This document shows positions 22,559 to 32,371 of a DNA stretch of 32,371 bases, piece after piece. The stretch is taken from assembly GCA_050260215.1 (NCBI GenBank), contig JBLNBU010000203.1, positions 1 through 32,371 of the forward strand, read 5' to 3'. The notes beneath the pieces are model-generated. The model was not told where the DNA came from, did not search any database, and worked only from the letters and a program-made list of their open reading frames with translations. A program made the translations under genes and the position numbers. The stretch comes from JBLNBU01 sp050260215 (GTDB taxonomy: Bacteria > Pseudomonadota > Alphaproteobacteria > Rhodospirillales > Magnetospirillaceae). How positions within the stretch are numbered: the first letter of the stretch is position 1; each line of letters begins with the position of its first letter.

Positions 22559-24718
22559 ATGCGGGACAACGGGCCGGTGACCGGGCGGGAAGTGATGATG
22601 CGCGACGGCGCCATTCTGGTGTCGCGCACCGATCTGGGCGGGCGGATCACCTTCGCCAACAGCGACTTCGTCGAGATCAGCGGATTTACCGAAGACGAGC
22701 TGCTGGGCGCGCCGCACAACATCCTGCGCCATCCCCACATGCCCAAGGAGGCGTTCGCCGACCTGTGGGCGACCATCAAGGCCGGCAAGCCGTGGGAAGG
22801 CCTGGTGAAGAACCGCACCAAGGCCGGCGATCACTACTGGGTGCGCGCCAACGTCACCCCGTTCGTCGAGAACGGCGCCGTGGCCGGCTACATCTCCATC
22901 CGCACCAAGCCCGCGCGCGAGCAGGTGGCGGCGGCCGAGCGGCTGTACGAGCAGGTCCGCAACGGCCAGGCCGGCGACGTCCGCATCGAGGAAGGCGCCG
23001 CCGTGTCCCAGTCGGTGGGCGCCCGCCTGCAGCGGCTGCGCAACAGCATCTCGGGCCGCCTGGGCGGGGTGGTCGGGGCACTGACCGTCATGCTGGCGGT
23101 GGTGGGCTGGCTGGGCCTGTCCGGCATGGGCTCGCTCGAGCGCACCACCGAGGCGCTCTATCGCGACAACACCGTGGCGGTGCTTGATCTCGCCTCCATC
23201 TCGGACCTGGTCCGCGACAGCTACCAGCAGGTGGCGGTGACCGAGATCGAACTCTTGCGCGGCAAGCACTGGCGCAGCATCGACGACCGCATCGCCACCG
23301 TCCGTGACGACATCGCCGCCATGGACGGCAAGTGGGCCGGCTATTACGGCAGCGACCACCCGGCCGACGAACGCCGCATGGCCGATGCGGCCGCCGACGG
23401 GCGCAAGGCCTTCGTCGAGCGCGGCCTGGTGCCGGCACTCGACCTGATGAAGAAGGGCGACGCCGAGGGGCTGGGGCGCCACATGGACGAAGCGCTGCGC
23501 CCGCTGTTCCTCGCCGCTCAGAAGCCGCAGCAGGAACTGATGGCCTACCAGATCGGCGATGCCAAGGGCATGCACGACGACGCGGTCGCCATCTACCACG
23601 CCCGCACCGTTCTGGTCGGGCTGGTGGCGGCGGCTGCGGTGGCGTGTGGCCTGGCTCTGGCGGTCTGGGTGCTGGGCGCCCTGCGCCGTCCCATCGCAGG
23701 CATGGAAAAGCATTTCGACGCCATCGCCCGCGGCGAGCTGTCCTACGAGATCCCCGCGTGCTCGGTGCGCGAGTTCCATTCGCTGAACGCCCTGGTGCGC
23801 GCGCTCAAGGCCAAGCTGGCCTATGCCCAGCTGGAAAAGGCCGAGAACGACCAGAAGGCCGAGGAGCGGCGCAAGGAAGGCCTGGTGCGCATCGCCGACA
23901 CCCTGGAACTGCGGGTGAAGGGCGTGGTCGAGACCATCTCGTCCTCGGCCGAGCAGCTGCAGGGCAACGCCGGCATGCTCACCGACAATGCCCGCCAGAC
24001 CATGGGCCAGTCCGAGCAGGTGGCCCGCTCGACCGGCGAGGTGACCTCCAACGTCCAGGCGGTATCGGCCGCCACCCACGAGCTGTCGGCCTCGGTGACC
24101 GAGATTTCGCGCCAGGTCAGCCATGCCGCCACCATCTCGCGCGAGGCGGTGGACCAGGCCAACGCCACCGACAAGACCGTGCGCGGGCTGGCCGAGGCCG
24201 CCGCGCGCATCGGCGAGGTGGTGCAGCTGATCAACGACATCGCCTCGCAGACCAACCTGCTGGCCCTCAACGCCACCATCGAGGCGGCGCGCGCCGGCGA
24301 GGCGGGCAAGGGCTTTGCCGTGGTCGCCAACGAGGTCAAGTCGCTGGCCAACCAGACCGCCAAGGCCACCGACGAGATCGGCGCCCAGATCGCCGCCATC
24401 CAAAGCGAGACCAAGGTGGCGGTCGAGGCCATCCGCGGCATTTCGGGAACCATCGAGAACATCAACGAACTGTCGGCCGCCATCGCCGCTGCGGTCGAGG
24501 AGCAGGGCGCTGCCACCGTCGAGATCGCCCGCAGCGTCGAGCAGGCGGCCCAGGGCACCGCTTCGGCCGCCGAGAACGTCGCCGTGGTCGACCAGGCCGC
24601 CCGCCAGACCGCCGCCATGGCCGAGCAGGTGTTCGGCGCCGCCGACGCCATGCAGCAGGAGGCGCAGGCGTTGAACGCCGAGATCGACGGCTTCCTGGAC
24701 TACATCCGCAGCGCCTGA
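22559..24718 (+). CDS. Aer-like PAS-containing methyl-accepting chemotaxis protein
   Basis: A 719-aa chemoreceptor. The cytoplasmic N-terminal PAS domain (about 12-115) has the Aer-type pattern GRITFANSDFVEISGFTEDELLG, HNILRHPHMPKEAFADLW and NRTKAGDHYWVRANVTP. It is followed by TM1 (about 172-192), a four-helix-bundle periplasmic domain (about 193-355), TM2 (about 360-380), HAMP, and the MCP signalling domain with INDIASQTNLLALNATIEAA and AGKGFAVVANEVKSLA. It ends DGFLDYIRSA. The PAS is related to FAD-binding redox sensors for aerotaxis, but the flavin is not proven by sequence. ATG 22559 is chosen because GGGGGAGG precedes it; a GTG at 22544 lies inside that signal. Confidence 0.92.
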   Translation: MRDNGPVTGREVMMRDGAILVSRTDLGGRITFANSDFVEISGFTEDELLGAPHNILRHPHMPKEAFADLWATIKAGKPWEGLVKNRTKAGDHYWVRANVTPFVENGAVAGYISIRTKPAREQVAAAERLYEQVRNGQAGDVRIEEGAAVSQSVGARLQRLRNSISGRLGGVVGALTVMLAVVGWLGLSGMGSLERTTEALYRDNTVAVLDLASISDLVRDSYQQVAVTEIELLRGKHWRSIDDRIATVRDDIAAMDGKWAGYYGSDHPADERRMADAAADGRKAFVERGLVPALDLMKKGDAEGLGRHMDEALRPLFLAAQKPQQELMAYQIGDAKGMHDDAVAIYHARTVLVGLVAAAAVACGLALAVWVLGALRRPIAGMEKHFDAIARGELSYEIPACSVREFHSLNALVRALKAKLAYAQLEKAENDQKAEERRKEGLVRIADTLELRVKGVVETISSSAEQLQGNAGMLTDNARQTMGQSEQVARSTGEVTSNVQAVSAATHELSASVTEISRQVSHAATISREAVDQANATDKTVRGLAEAAARIGEVVQLINDIASQTNLLALNATIEAARAGEAGKGFAVVANEVKSLANQTAKATDEIGAQIAAIQSETKVAVEAIRGISGTIENINELSAAIAAAVEEQGAATVEIARSVEQAAQGTASAAENVAVVDQAARQTAAMAEQVFGAADAMQQEAQALNAEIDGFLDYIRSA

Positions 24719-24768
24719 CGCAACTTCCGCCCGCCCGGGGCTGTTCATCCGGGTGAAGCGGCGCGGGG

Positions 24769-25272
24769 ATGGCGATGGACGGGTGGGACGGCCTGTTCGG
24801 TACCGAGGATCACATCCTCTGGTGGCAGGAATGCGCCCGCGCCGTGGTGGTGATGGCGTTCGGCCTGGCCCTGGTGCGCATGGGCGGGCAGCGCCTGTTC
24901 GGCAAGATGTCGGCGCTCGACATCATCGTGTCGATCATCGTCGGCTCGAACCTGAGCCGAGCCCTGACCGGCGGGGCGCCGCTGCTGGCGACCATGGCCG
25001 CCACCGCGCTGCTGACCCTGCTGCACTGGGTGCTGGCGCAAGCGGCGGCCCGCTCCGCCCGCCTGTCGCGCCTGCTCGAAGGCCGCACCATCCGCCTTGG
25101 CCGCGGCGGCGGCATCGATGCCGACGGGCTGGCCCGCCACGGCATCAGCCGCTGCGACCTTGACGAGGCGCTGCGCGCCGCCGGGGTCGAGACCGTCTCC
25201 CAGACCCGCCTGATCGCGCTGGAACCCAGCGGGCGGATCACCGTCATCCGGGCCGTTCCCCCGAAAGTATGA
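24769..25272 (+). CDS. DUF421 (YcaP/YetF-like) membrane protein
   Basis: A 167-aa protein with two to three N-terminal membrane helices (about 20-37, 46-60 and 68-88) and a cytoplasmic C-terminal DUF421 domain. Family features are VRMGGQRLFGKMSALDIIVSIIVGSNLSRALTGG in outline, the LEGRTIRLGRGGGID strand and the HGISRCDLDEALRAAGV helix. Function unknown; members are often stress- or envelope-related. It begins 51 bases after the chemoreceptor stop. ATG 24775, with GGGG six bases upstream, is an equally good start two codons later. Confidence 0.82.
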   Translation: MAMDGWDGLFGTEDHILWWQECARAVVVMAFGLALVRMGGQRLFGKMSALDIIVSIIVGSNLSRALTGGAPLLATMAATALLTLLHWVLAQAAARSARLSRLLEGRTIRLGRGGGIDADGLARHGISRCDLDEALRAAGVETVSQTRLIALEPSGRITVIRAVPPKV

Positions 25273-25354
25273 CTGCGATGCCGCCTTGGCATGCCTAAAC
25301 GCCAAAACTTTCGATATAGTCCTAACTGGGAGTATGGGTGCCGAGGGACATCTC

Positions 25355-26392
25355 ATGGATCTGACCGGGTATTTCGACGAGCGCGAGCAGATCGCCTCGG
25401 CCGTCACCGACCGCTTCTTCCAGGCGCATCCGGAATTTCACACCCGCTTCGGCCCCACCGGCTCGGACTATTGCCGCAAGGACGGGACCATCCACCTGAC
25501 CTATCTGGGCGAGGCGTTGCGCTGCGGCAGTCCGGTGCTGTTCGCCGAGTACGTGGACTGGACCCGCACCCTGTTCGAGGGCATCGGCATCACCACCGGC
25601 GACTTCCGCCTGTACCTGGCGGACCTGCGCACGGTGCTGGCCGGGTGGGACGCGGGCTGGGCCGATACCGCCGCGGCCTATGTCGGCCAGGGCATCGAAA
25701 CCCTGGACCGCCAGCCGGCGGCCAACCAGTCGTTCCTGGACGGCGACGACCCGCTGCTGGGACTGGCGCGCAGCTATCTGGCCAACCTGCTGGCGCTGCG
25801 CCGCTCCGAGGCCTCGCGCCTGATCGTCGAGGCCGCCCAGTCCGGCACCCCGGTCGAGGACATCTACCTCAGGGTGTTTACTCCGGTCCTGCGCGAACTG
25901 GGGCGGCTGTGGCACACCAACGTCATCACCGTGGCCCAGGAGCATTTCTGCACCGCCGCCACCCAGATGGCCATGTCGCAGCTGTATCCCTACATCTTCA
26001 GCGCCGCCAAGCGTAAGGGTCGCTTCGTCGGCAGCTGCGTCAGCGGCGAGCTGCACGAGCTGGGCCTGCGCATGGTCTCGGACCTGCTCGAGCTGGCGGG
26101 CTGGGACACCATCTTCCTCGGCGCCAACGTGCCGGTGGGCGACATCGTCACCACCCTGGTCGACAACCAGGCGCAGGTTCTGGGCGTGTCGGCCACCCTG
26201 ACCGCCCATCTCGGCCATGCGTCCGAGATCATCCGGGCGGTGCGCGCCGAGTCGCGCTGCGACCATGTGCGCATCCTGGTCGGCGGCGCGCCGTTCAACA
26301 TGGACCCCGAGCTGTGGCGGCGCATCGGCGCCGACGCCTGGGCGCCCTCGGCCAAGGGGGCGGTGGAACTGGTGGACGGCTGGGCGGCATGA
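25355..26392 (+). CDS. Cobalamin-binding protein with CarH-type light-sensor motif
   Basis: A 345-aa soluble protein. Residues 1-125 form a helical region of no recognised family (DRFFQAHPEFHTRFG; TIHLTYLGEALRCG). Residues about 130-215 match the four-helix cap of B12-binding modules and contain W186-x9-E196-H197, the motif that in CarH-type photoreceptors contacts adenosylcobalamin. Residues about 222-340 are the Rossmann B12-binding domain with E232-L-H234-E-L-G237 (lower axial His), a 41-residue spacer to S279, and G310-G311. There is no MerR DNA-binding domain, so output must pass through partners. The next gene, overlapping by ATGA, encodes a GGDEF-EAL protein. ATG 25355 has GAGGGA six bases upstream; the longer frame to 25286 has no such signal. 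Confidence 0.85.
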   Translation: MDLTGYFDEREQIASAVTDRFFQAHPEFHTRFGPTGSDYCRKDGTIHLTYLGEALRCGSPVLFAEYVDWTRTLFEGIGITTGDFRLYLADLRTVLAGWDAGWADTAAAYVGQGIETLDRQPAANQSFLDGDDPLLGLARSYLANLLALRRSEASRLIVEAAQSGTPVEDIYLRVFTPVLRELGRLWHTNVITVAQEHFCTAATQMAMSQLYPYIFSAAKRKGRFVGSCVSGELHELGLRMVSDLLELAGWDTIFLGANVPVGDIVTTLVDNQAQVLGVSATLTAHLGHASEIIRAVRAESRCDHVRILVGGAPFNMDPELWRRIGADAWAPSAKGAVELVDGWAA

Positions 26393-28617
26393 CCGGTCCG
26401 CCCCTGTCCCTGCCGCCGGCGACCAACCAGGGCGTCGCCCTGCTGTGCGACCTGGACGGCGTCATCCGCAAGGTGGTGCGTGACGACTTCGGCCTGCCCG
26501 GCATCCACTCGGGTGAGACGCCGCTGCCCATGCTGTTCGACCTGTCCTCGGTGCAGAAGGGGCTGGCCTTCCTCAAGCAGGCGCGCGAACACGCCGCCGC
26601 GTTCGGCTGGGAGCTGAACCTGCGGGTCGGCGAGGACGTCTGCGCAGTGTTCTTCGACGCCGGGCGCCTGGACGACAAAATCATGGTCATCGGCGCCTCC
26701 TCGTGGAAGGAGGCGGACATGCTCTATGCCGAGCTGACCCAGATGTCCAACGAGCAGGCCAACCTGCTGCGGCGCCTGGCCAAGTCCCAGGCGGTGGGCG
26801 AGGGCGAGCCGGCGCCCGAGCCGGCCGGCCAGGAAGACGTCTTCAACGAGATGACCGAGCTCAACAACCGGCTGGCCAACGCCCAGCGCGAGTTGGCGCG
26901 CAAGAACGCCGAGCTGCAGCGCCTGTCGGCCACCCTCGAAGAAGACCTGCACCTGGCGCACCGGGTGGTGCAGACCACCAGCGACGGCGTCATGATCGCC
27001 GGGCCCGACCGCCGCATCGTCGACGTCAACGCCGCCTTCACCGCCATCACCGGCTTTGCCGAGTCCGAAGTGGCCGGCATGCAGATGATCCCCGACGGGG
27101 CCGACCTCCACGACGAGGCTTTCTACCGCTCAATCTGGACCGCCATCGACAGCGACGGGCACTGGAGCGGCGAGCTGTGGGATCGCCGCAAGGGCGGCGA
27201 GACCTTCCCCAAGTGGATGACCGTCAACGCCGTCCACGGCGACCACGGCCAGCCCACCCACTACGTCGCCATCTTCTCGGACATCAGCCGCATCAAGGCG
27301 GCCGAGCAGCGGCTGCAGCGGCTGGCCTACTACGACGTGCTGACCGGCCTGCCCAACCGCGCCCTGTTCCACGACCGCCTCGAGCAGGCGCTGGCCATGT
27401 CGCGGCGTACCGGCGAGGGGCTGACCCTGTTCTTCATCGACCTCGATCGCTTCAAGTACGTCAACGACACCCTGGGCCATGGCGTCGGTGACGAGCTGCT
27501 GAAGGTCATCGCCGGGCGCATCCGCGATGCCTTGCGCGAATCCGACACGGTGGCCCGCATCGGCGGCGACGAGTTCACCGTGGTGCTGGAACGCTGCGCC
27601 GACCAGGCCGACGCCGCCCGCCTGGCCGAGAAGATCGTCGAGGCGGTCAAGCAGTCGGTGACCATCGACGGCAACGACATCTATGTGGGCGCCAGCATCG
27701 GCATCGCCGTCCATCCGGCCGACGGCGACGACTTCGATACCCTGACCAAGAACGCCGACATCGCCATGTACAGCGCCAAGGAGGCCGGGCGCGGCGTCTT
27801 CCGGTTCTTCTCGGAGACCATGAACGAGCGCACGTTGCGCCACCTGCGGCTTGAGAACGGCATGCGCCAGGGCCTGGAAAACGGCGAGTTCGTCGTCTAC
27901 TACCAGCCCAAGATCGACCTGGCCACCAACAGCCTGTCCGGCATGGAGGCCCTGGTGCGCTGGCAGCACCCCGAGATCGGCCTGATTCCGCCCGACGAGT
28001 TCATCGCCATCGCCGAGGAAACCGGGCTGATCGTGCCGCTGGGCACCTGGGTGCTGCGCGAGGCTTGCCGCCAGGTGGTGGCGGTGCACGGCGCCGGACA
28101 TCTCGGCGTGCACGTCGCCGTCAACGTCTCGGCCCGCCAGTTGCAGGAGCCCGACTTCCTCGACGTGGTCCGCGCCGCCATCGCCGAGGCCGGGCTGCCC
28201 TATGGCAGTCTGGAGCTGGAGATCACCGAAAGCATGCTGATGCGCGACATCGACGCGGTCATCGACATTATCCGCGCCCTGCGCGAGATGGGGGTCAGCA
28301 CCGCGGTCGACGACTTCGGCAGCGGCTATTCGTCGCTGATGTACCTGCAGAAGCTGCCCATCAGCGCGCTCAAGATCGACAAGTCCTTCGTCATGGACAT
28401 CGAGGTCAACCGCGACAGCGCCGCCATCGTGCGCGCCATCGTCTCCATGGCCCAGAGCATGGCTCTCGACGTGGTGGCCGAGGGCATCGAGACCGACCAC
28501 CAGCTCGACTACCTGCGGCGCATGGCCTGCGACTGCGGCCAGGGCTACCTGTTCTCGCGGCCCATCCCGGGGCACGAGCTGATGGCCCGCCTGGCCGCCG
28601 GGACCCTGACGCCATGA
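26389..28617 (+). CDS. PAS-GGDEF-EAL cyclic-di-GMP turnover protein
   Basis: A 742-aa soluble protein. An N-terminal alpha/beta region (about 12-115, LLCDLDGVIRKVV) of unknown type is followed by a coiled coil (about 150-190), a PAS domain (about 192-305, IVDVNAAFTAITGF) and a diguanylate cyclase domain with intact GGDEF (392-396) and RxxD inhibitory site R383-ESD386. The phosphodiesterase domain follows with EAL motif E520-A-L-V-R-W, NVSARQL, ELEITES, D641-D642-F-G-S-G-Y and KIDKSFV. Both halves look catalytically competent, so direction of turnover must be set by the sensor regions or a partner. Start overlaps the cobalamin protein stop (ATGA) and its stop overlaps the heme oxygenase start. 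No membrane segment. Confidence 0.93.
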   Translation: MTGPPLSLPPATNQGVALLCDLDGVIRKVVRDDFGLPGIHSGETPLPMLFDLSSVQKGLAFLKQAREHAAAFGWELNLRVGEDVCAVFFDAGRLDDKIMVIGASSWKEADMLYAELTQMSNEQANLLRRLAKSQAVGEGEPAPEPAGQEDVFNEMTELNNRLANAQRELARKNAELQRLSATLEEDLHLAHRVVQTTSDGVMIAGPDRRIVDVNAAFTAITGFAESEVAGMQMIPDGADLHDEAFYRSIWTAIDSDGHWSGELWDRRKGGETFPKWMTVNAVHGDHGQPTHYVAIFSDISRIKAAEQRLQRLAYYDVLTGLPNRALFHDRLEQALAMSRRTGEGLTLFFIDLDRFKYVNDTLGHGVGDELLKVIAGRIRDALRESDTVARIGGDEFTVVLERCADQADAARLAEKIVEAVKQSVTIDGNDIYVGASIGIAVHPADGDDFDTLTKNADIAMYSAKEAGRGVFRFFSETMNERTLRHLRLENGMRQGLENGEFVVYYQPKIDLATNSLSGMEALVRWQHPEIGLIPPDEFIAIAEETGLIVPLGTWVLREACRQVVAVHGAGHLGVHVAVNVSARQLQEPDFLDVVRAAIAEAGLPYGSLELEITESMLMRDIDAVIDIIRALREMGVSTAVDDFGSGYSSLMYLQKLPISALKIDKSFVMDIEVNRDSAAIVRAIVSMAQSMALDVVAEGIETDHQLDYLRRMACDCGQGYLFSRPIPGHELMARLAAGTLTP

Positions 28618-29192
28618 GGCCGCAAGTGCCCCGCCCGATGCCGGCGCTCAAGGCCGGCACCATGGACCTGCACCGCCGGGTCGAATCAGCCGCGCCCATG
28701 GCGGCCTTGAACGCGGGCACGGTCACCCACGCCGCCTATATGCGCGCCCTGGCGCTGCTCTACGGCTTCTACCGTCCGCTGGAAGGCGTTCTGGCACCCC
28801 ATCTGGCCGCGCTGGGCGTCGCCCCCAAGCATCCGGCGCTGGCCGCCGACCTGGCCACGCTGGGGGTGGCGGACGTGGCGGCGCTGCCCCTGTGTGCCGT
28901 CCTGCCGCGAGCCGACGGAGCGGCGGCGGCTGTGGGGTGCGCCTATGTGCTGGAAGGCCCGACGCTGGGCGGGCGGGTCATCCTGCGCAGCCTGCCCGAC
29001 CGCCTCGAGGCCCCTCCGGCCGTGGGCGGATACGCCTTCTACGGCTTCTACGACGACGCCGAGGCCGCCTGGCGCCGCTTCGGCCGGGCATTGGCCACCC
29101 GGCTGGACTGGGACGATGCCGCCGAGGCCCAGGCGGTCACCGCCGCCCGCGAAACCTTCGCCGCGCTGCTGGACTGGGTCGAGGCGAACTGA
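28614..29192 (+). CDS. Biliverdin-producing heme oxygenase (BphO-like)
   Basis: A 192-aa heme oxygenase, which opens heme to biliverdin, Fe2+ and CO. The proximal heme ligand is H20 in ALKAGTMDLHRRVE. The family pattern continues with AYMRALALLYGFYRPLE and the distal-helix segment AYVLEGPTLGGRVILRSL, then YAFYGFYDDAEAAWRRF. The AYVLEG-TLGG form is that of heme oxygenases paired with bacteriophytochromes. No phytochrome gene is in the window, and the operon partners are a cobalamin-binding protein and a GGDEF-EAL protein. The start overlaps the upstream stop (ATGA); an in-frame ATG at 28638 is a weaker alternative. Iron recovery from heme is an alternative role. Confidence 0.82.
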   Translation: MRPQVPRPMPALKAGTMDLHRRVESAAPMAALNAGTVTHAAYMRALALLYGFYRPLEGVLAPHLAALGVAPKHPALAADLATLGVADVAALPLCAVLPRADGAAAAVGCAYVLEGPTLGGRVILRSLPDRLEAPPAVGGYAFYGFYDDAEAAWRRFGRALATRLDWDDAAEAQAVTAARETFAALLDWVEAN

Positions 29193-29202
29193 CCCGACGC
29201 CG

Positions 29203-29805
29203 TCACAGGTGAATCAGGGTGGGTGCCAGCCAGGCGAGCAGGGCGAACGCCGTGCCGACGCCGCCCAGGCCGGCGGCGACCCAGGCCAGCGCGATCATGC
29301 CGGTGACCACGGCGGCCGAGGCCAGCGGGATGGCCAGCTGCAGGGCGGCGGCGCCGTATTCGAACAGATGGTAAGCGGCCAGGGCGTGGTCGCGCTTGGC
29401 CTCGGCCGCCTTGGCGCGTGCCGCCAGCTCCTTGCGGCCTTCTCCGGTTTCGGGCTCGGACTCGTAGCGCTGCAGGGTGGCCCGCCAGTCGGCCGAGCGC
29501 TTGGCCCAGGCGGCGGCGGCCTCGGGCGGCAGGCCGGGCGGGGCGACGGTGTCCAGCGCATCGGCGGCGGTGCGCATGGTGGTCATGCGCACGGTCTTGG
29601 CCTGGAAGAAGGCCCACAGGTTGGCGGCCTCGATATTGGCGGCCACCGAGGTGTTCTGGGCACTCTTGCCGCCCATCTCGACGATGGCCAGCAGGGCGGC
29701 GAGCACACTGATCAGGATCGCCACCCGCTTGGCATTGGGGTGCTTGTGGTGGTGGTGGCCCGCATGGGCCTCGTGGATGGCTTCGTGGGTCTCGTGGGCT
29801 TCCAT
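29203..29805 (-). CDS. DUF4337 family membrane protein
   Basis: A 200-aa membrane protein. The N-terminus is acidic and His-rich (HEAHAGHHHHKH), followed by TM1 (about 27-43), a long helical charged region (about 50-145) and two C-terminal hydrophobic helices (about 150-172 and 176-197). This layout fits DUF4337, whose function is unknown. It converges on the heme oxygenase gene with a 10-base gap and diverges from the YciI gene. Confidence 0.75.
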   Translation of the reverse strand: MEAHETHEAIHEAHAGHHHHKHPNAKRVAILISVLAALLAIVEMGGKSAQNTSVAANIEAANLWAFFQAKTVRMTTMRTAADALDTVAPPGLPPEAAAAWAKRSADWRATLQRYESEPETGEGRKELAARAKAAEAKRDHALAAYHLFEYGAAALQLAIPLASAAVVTGMIALAWVAAGLGGVGTAFALLAWLAPTLIHL

Positions 29806-29865
29806 GTCTCGTCATCCCCTGTCCGGTCCGCTAAGCTGGGCCGGCAACGCTAGCGGAGGCGAAGT

Positions 29866-30141
29866 ATGTTCGTGGTCCATTGCAAGGACAAGCCCGGTCA
29901 TTCCAACGTGCGGGCCGAGAATCGCGCGGCCCATCTGGAGTACATCAAGGGCCACATGGACCGGCTGGTGCTGGCCGGCCCGGTGCTCGACGACGCGCGC
30001 GAGGGCATGGTCGGCAGCGTGCTGGTGCTGGACTTCCCCGACCGGGCGGACCTCGACGCCTTCCTGGCCGCCGATCCCTATGCCAAGGCCGGCCTGTTCG
30101 AGAACGTCACCGTGCTGCCGTTCAAGAAGGTCCTGCCCTGA
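29866..30141 (+). CDS. YciI-family protein
   Basis: A 91-aa protein of the YciI ferredoxin-like fold: MFVVHCKDKPGH, a NRAAHLEYIKGHMDRLVLAGPV segment carrying the conserved His and the AGP turn, and DPYAKAGLFENVTVLPFK at the end. Bacterial members are small putative enzymes without an agreed substrate. GGAGG lies 7 bases before ATG 29866. One base separates its stop from the EVE-domain gene, so they form an operon. Confidence 0.85.
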   Translation: MFVVHCKDKPGHSNVRAENRAAHLEYIKGHMDRLVLAGPVLDDAREGMVGSVLVLDFPDRADLDAFLAADPYAKAGLFENVTVLPFKKVLP

Positions 30142-30142
30142 C

Positions 30143-30556
30143 ATGGCCCGCTGGCTGGTCAAGTCCGAGCCCGGCTGCTGGTCGTGGGACGACCAGACCC
30201 GGGTCGCTTCCGAGCCGTGGTCGGGGGTGCGCAACCACCAGGCGGCCAAGTACCTGAAGTCCATGCGGGTGGGCGACCGCGCCTTCTTCTACCACTCGGT
30301 GGACGAGAAGCGGATCGTCGGCGTGGTCGAGGTGGTGCGCGAGGCCTATCCCGATCCCACCGACCCCGAGGGCCGCTGGGTGGCCGTCGACGTGCGTGCC
30401 GTGGAGCCGCTGGCCCACCCGGTCGAACTGGCCCGGATCAAGGCCGACCCACGGTTGGAAAACCTGCCGCTGATCCGCCAGTCGCGCCTTTCGGTGATGC
30501 CCATCGACGACGCCTCGTGGGAACTGCTGTGCGCCCTGGGCGGAGTGGCCGCCTGA
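30143..30556 (+). CDS. EVE-domain protein (THYN1-like)
   Basis: A 137-aa single EVE domain: ARWLVKSEPGCWSWDD at the start, WSGVRNHQAAKYLKSM, GDRAFFYHSVDEKRIVGVVEV and a C-terminal LPLIRQSRLSVMPI segment. EVE domains share the PUA-like fold and bind modified bases in nucleic acid. Which modification this one reads is unknown. The gene follows yciI by one base, an arrangement seen widely in alphaproteobacteria. Confidence 0.88.
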   Translation: MARWLVKSEPGCWSWDDQTRVASEPWSGVRNHQAAKYLKSMRVGDRAFFYHSVDEKRIVGVVEVVREAYPDPTDPEGRWVAVDVRAVEPLAHPVELARIKADPRLENLPLIRQSRLSVMPIDDASWELLCALGGVAA

Positions 30557-30719
30557 CGATCGGCAAAAACGGGCGATTGTTGGCCCGGCAGGCCTGTTCC
30601 CATATGCCTATGGCGCGACGGACGGGCGGGCTATGCCGCAGCCTCGCCGGAGGGCAGATAAGCCTTTCGCAACATTGCGCCCGCCCTGCGCCGTAAGGAT
30701 CAATTCGTGCGCGCCGGGC

Positions 30720-30748
30720 TTGTTTCGCTTCCGGAAGTCGAACATAAT
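30720..30748 (+). promoter_or_regulatory. Candidate acs promoter
   Basis: TTGTTT (30720-30725), 17-base spacer, CATAAT (30743-30748), a fair match to the housekeeping consensus. It would give an 80-base leader before the acs start. The rest of 30557-30834 shows no gene. Confidence 0.4.
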
Positions 30749-30834
30749 TCGGCGCTCAAGCACCGGGGAAACGTCTCGCGCTCGCTGTCGTTCGGGCGCA
30801 GACCAACCACACATAAAAGGGAGACACCCGAACG

Positions 30835-32371
<1,537 letters not shown>

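Noticed and set aside
25260..25320. CCCGAAAGTAT and ACTTTCGATAT as another copy of the ATACC/GGTAT motif
   Set aside because: The first lies in the end of the DUF421 coding sequence and neither has the full palindrome; kept only as a weak resemblance.
28614..29192. A phytochrome-heme oxygenase operon
   Set aside because: No GAF/PHY chromophore-binding domain occurs anywhere in the window; the kinases present have CHASE or MHYT inputs.

Overview
The window is about 32 kb of GC-rich DNA with alphaproteobacterial character: ATGA start/stop overlaps within operons, an abundance of PAS/MCP/GGDEF signalling proteins, and clustered GTCAAG-type palindromic repeats. A Magnetospirillum-like member of the Rhodospirillales that respires nitrate and degrades aromatics anaerobically fits best. 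This assignment is inferred from gene content and style, not from a marker gene.

Left part (1-12,120): anaerobic metabolism. A partial norC (nitric oxide reductase cytochrome c subunit) lies at the left edge. Beside it is a small secreted DUF2946-type protein preceded by an FNR/NnrR-like box. Next, on the minus strand, comes a compact operon: MarR regulator, hcrC, hcrA, hcrB (4-hydroxybenzoyl-CoA reductase) and an XdhC-like molybdenum cofactor insertion protein. Two near-identical palindromic operators lie just upstream of the MarR gene. After a cluster of palindromic repeats comes padB-padC-padD, a membrane-anchored molybdenum enzyme of the phenylacetyl-CoA:acceptor oxidoreductase type. It is divergent from a full-length (316 aa) PaaX-type regulator. 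The two enzyme systems feed benzoyl-CoA from 4-hydroxybenzoate and from phenylacetate.

Middle part (12,300-24,720): signalling. A receiver-PP2C phosphatase converges on an operon of a PstS-like periplasmic binding protein, a chemoreceptor and a STAS-domain protein. Divergent from that operon are two overlapping histidine kinase genes, CHASE-PAS3-HK and MHYT-sensor-HK. The region between them holds a symmetric GGAAC-N17-CGTT element and other palindromes. Then follow a DUF2249 protein with a perfect FNR/NnrR-like box upstream, and an Aer-like PAS chemoreceptor whose ribosome binding site sits in a 12-bp perfect inverted repeat.

Right part (24,769-32,371): a DUF421 membrane protein, then a three-gene overlapping operon. 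Its genes encode a cobalamin-binding protein with the CarH-type W-x9-EH motif, a PAS-GGDEF-EAL protein with both catalytic signatures intact, and a heme oxygenase. This is the most interesting locus: a candidate light-, cobalamin- or tetrapyrrole-responsive cyclic-di-GMP module. DUF4337, YciI and EVE-domain genes follow, and the window ends inside acs (acetyl-CoA synthetase).

No tRNA, rRNA, CRISPR array, transposase or phage gene was recognised.
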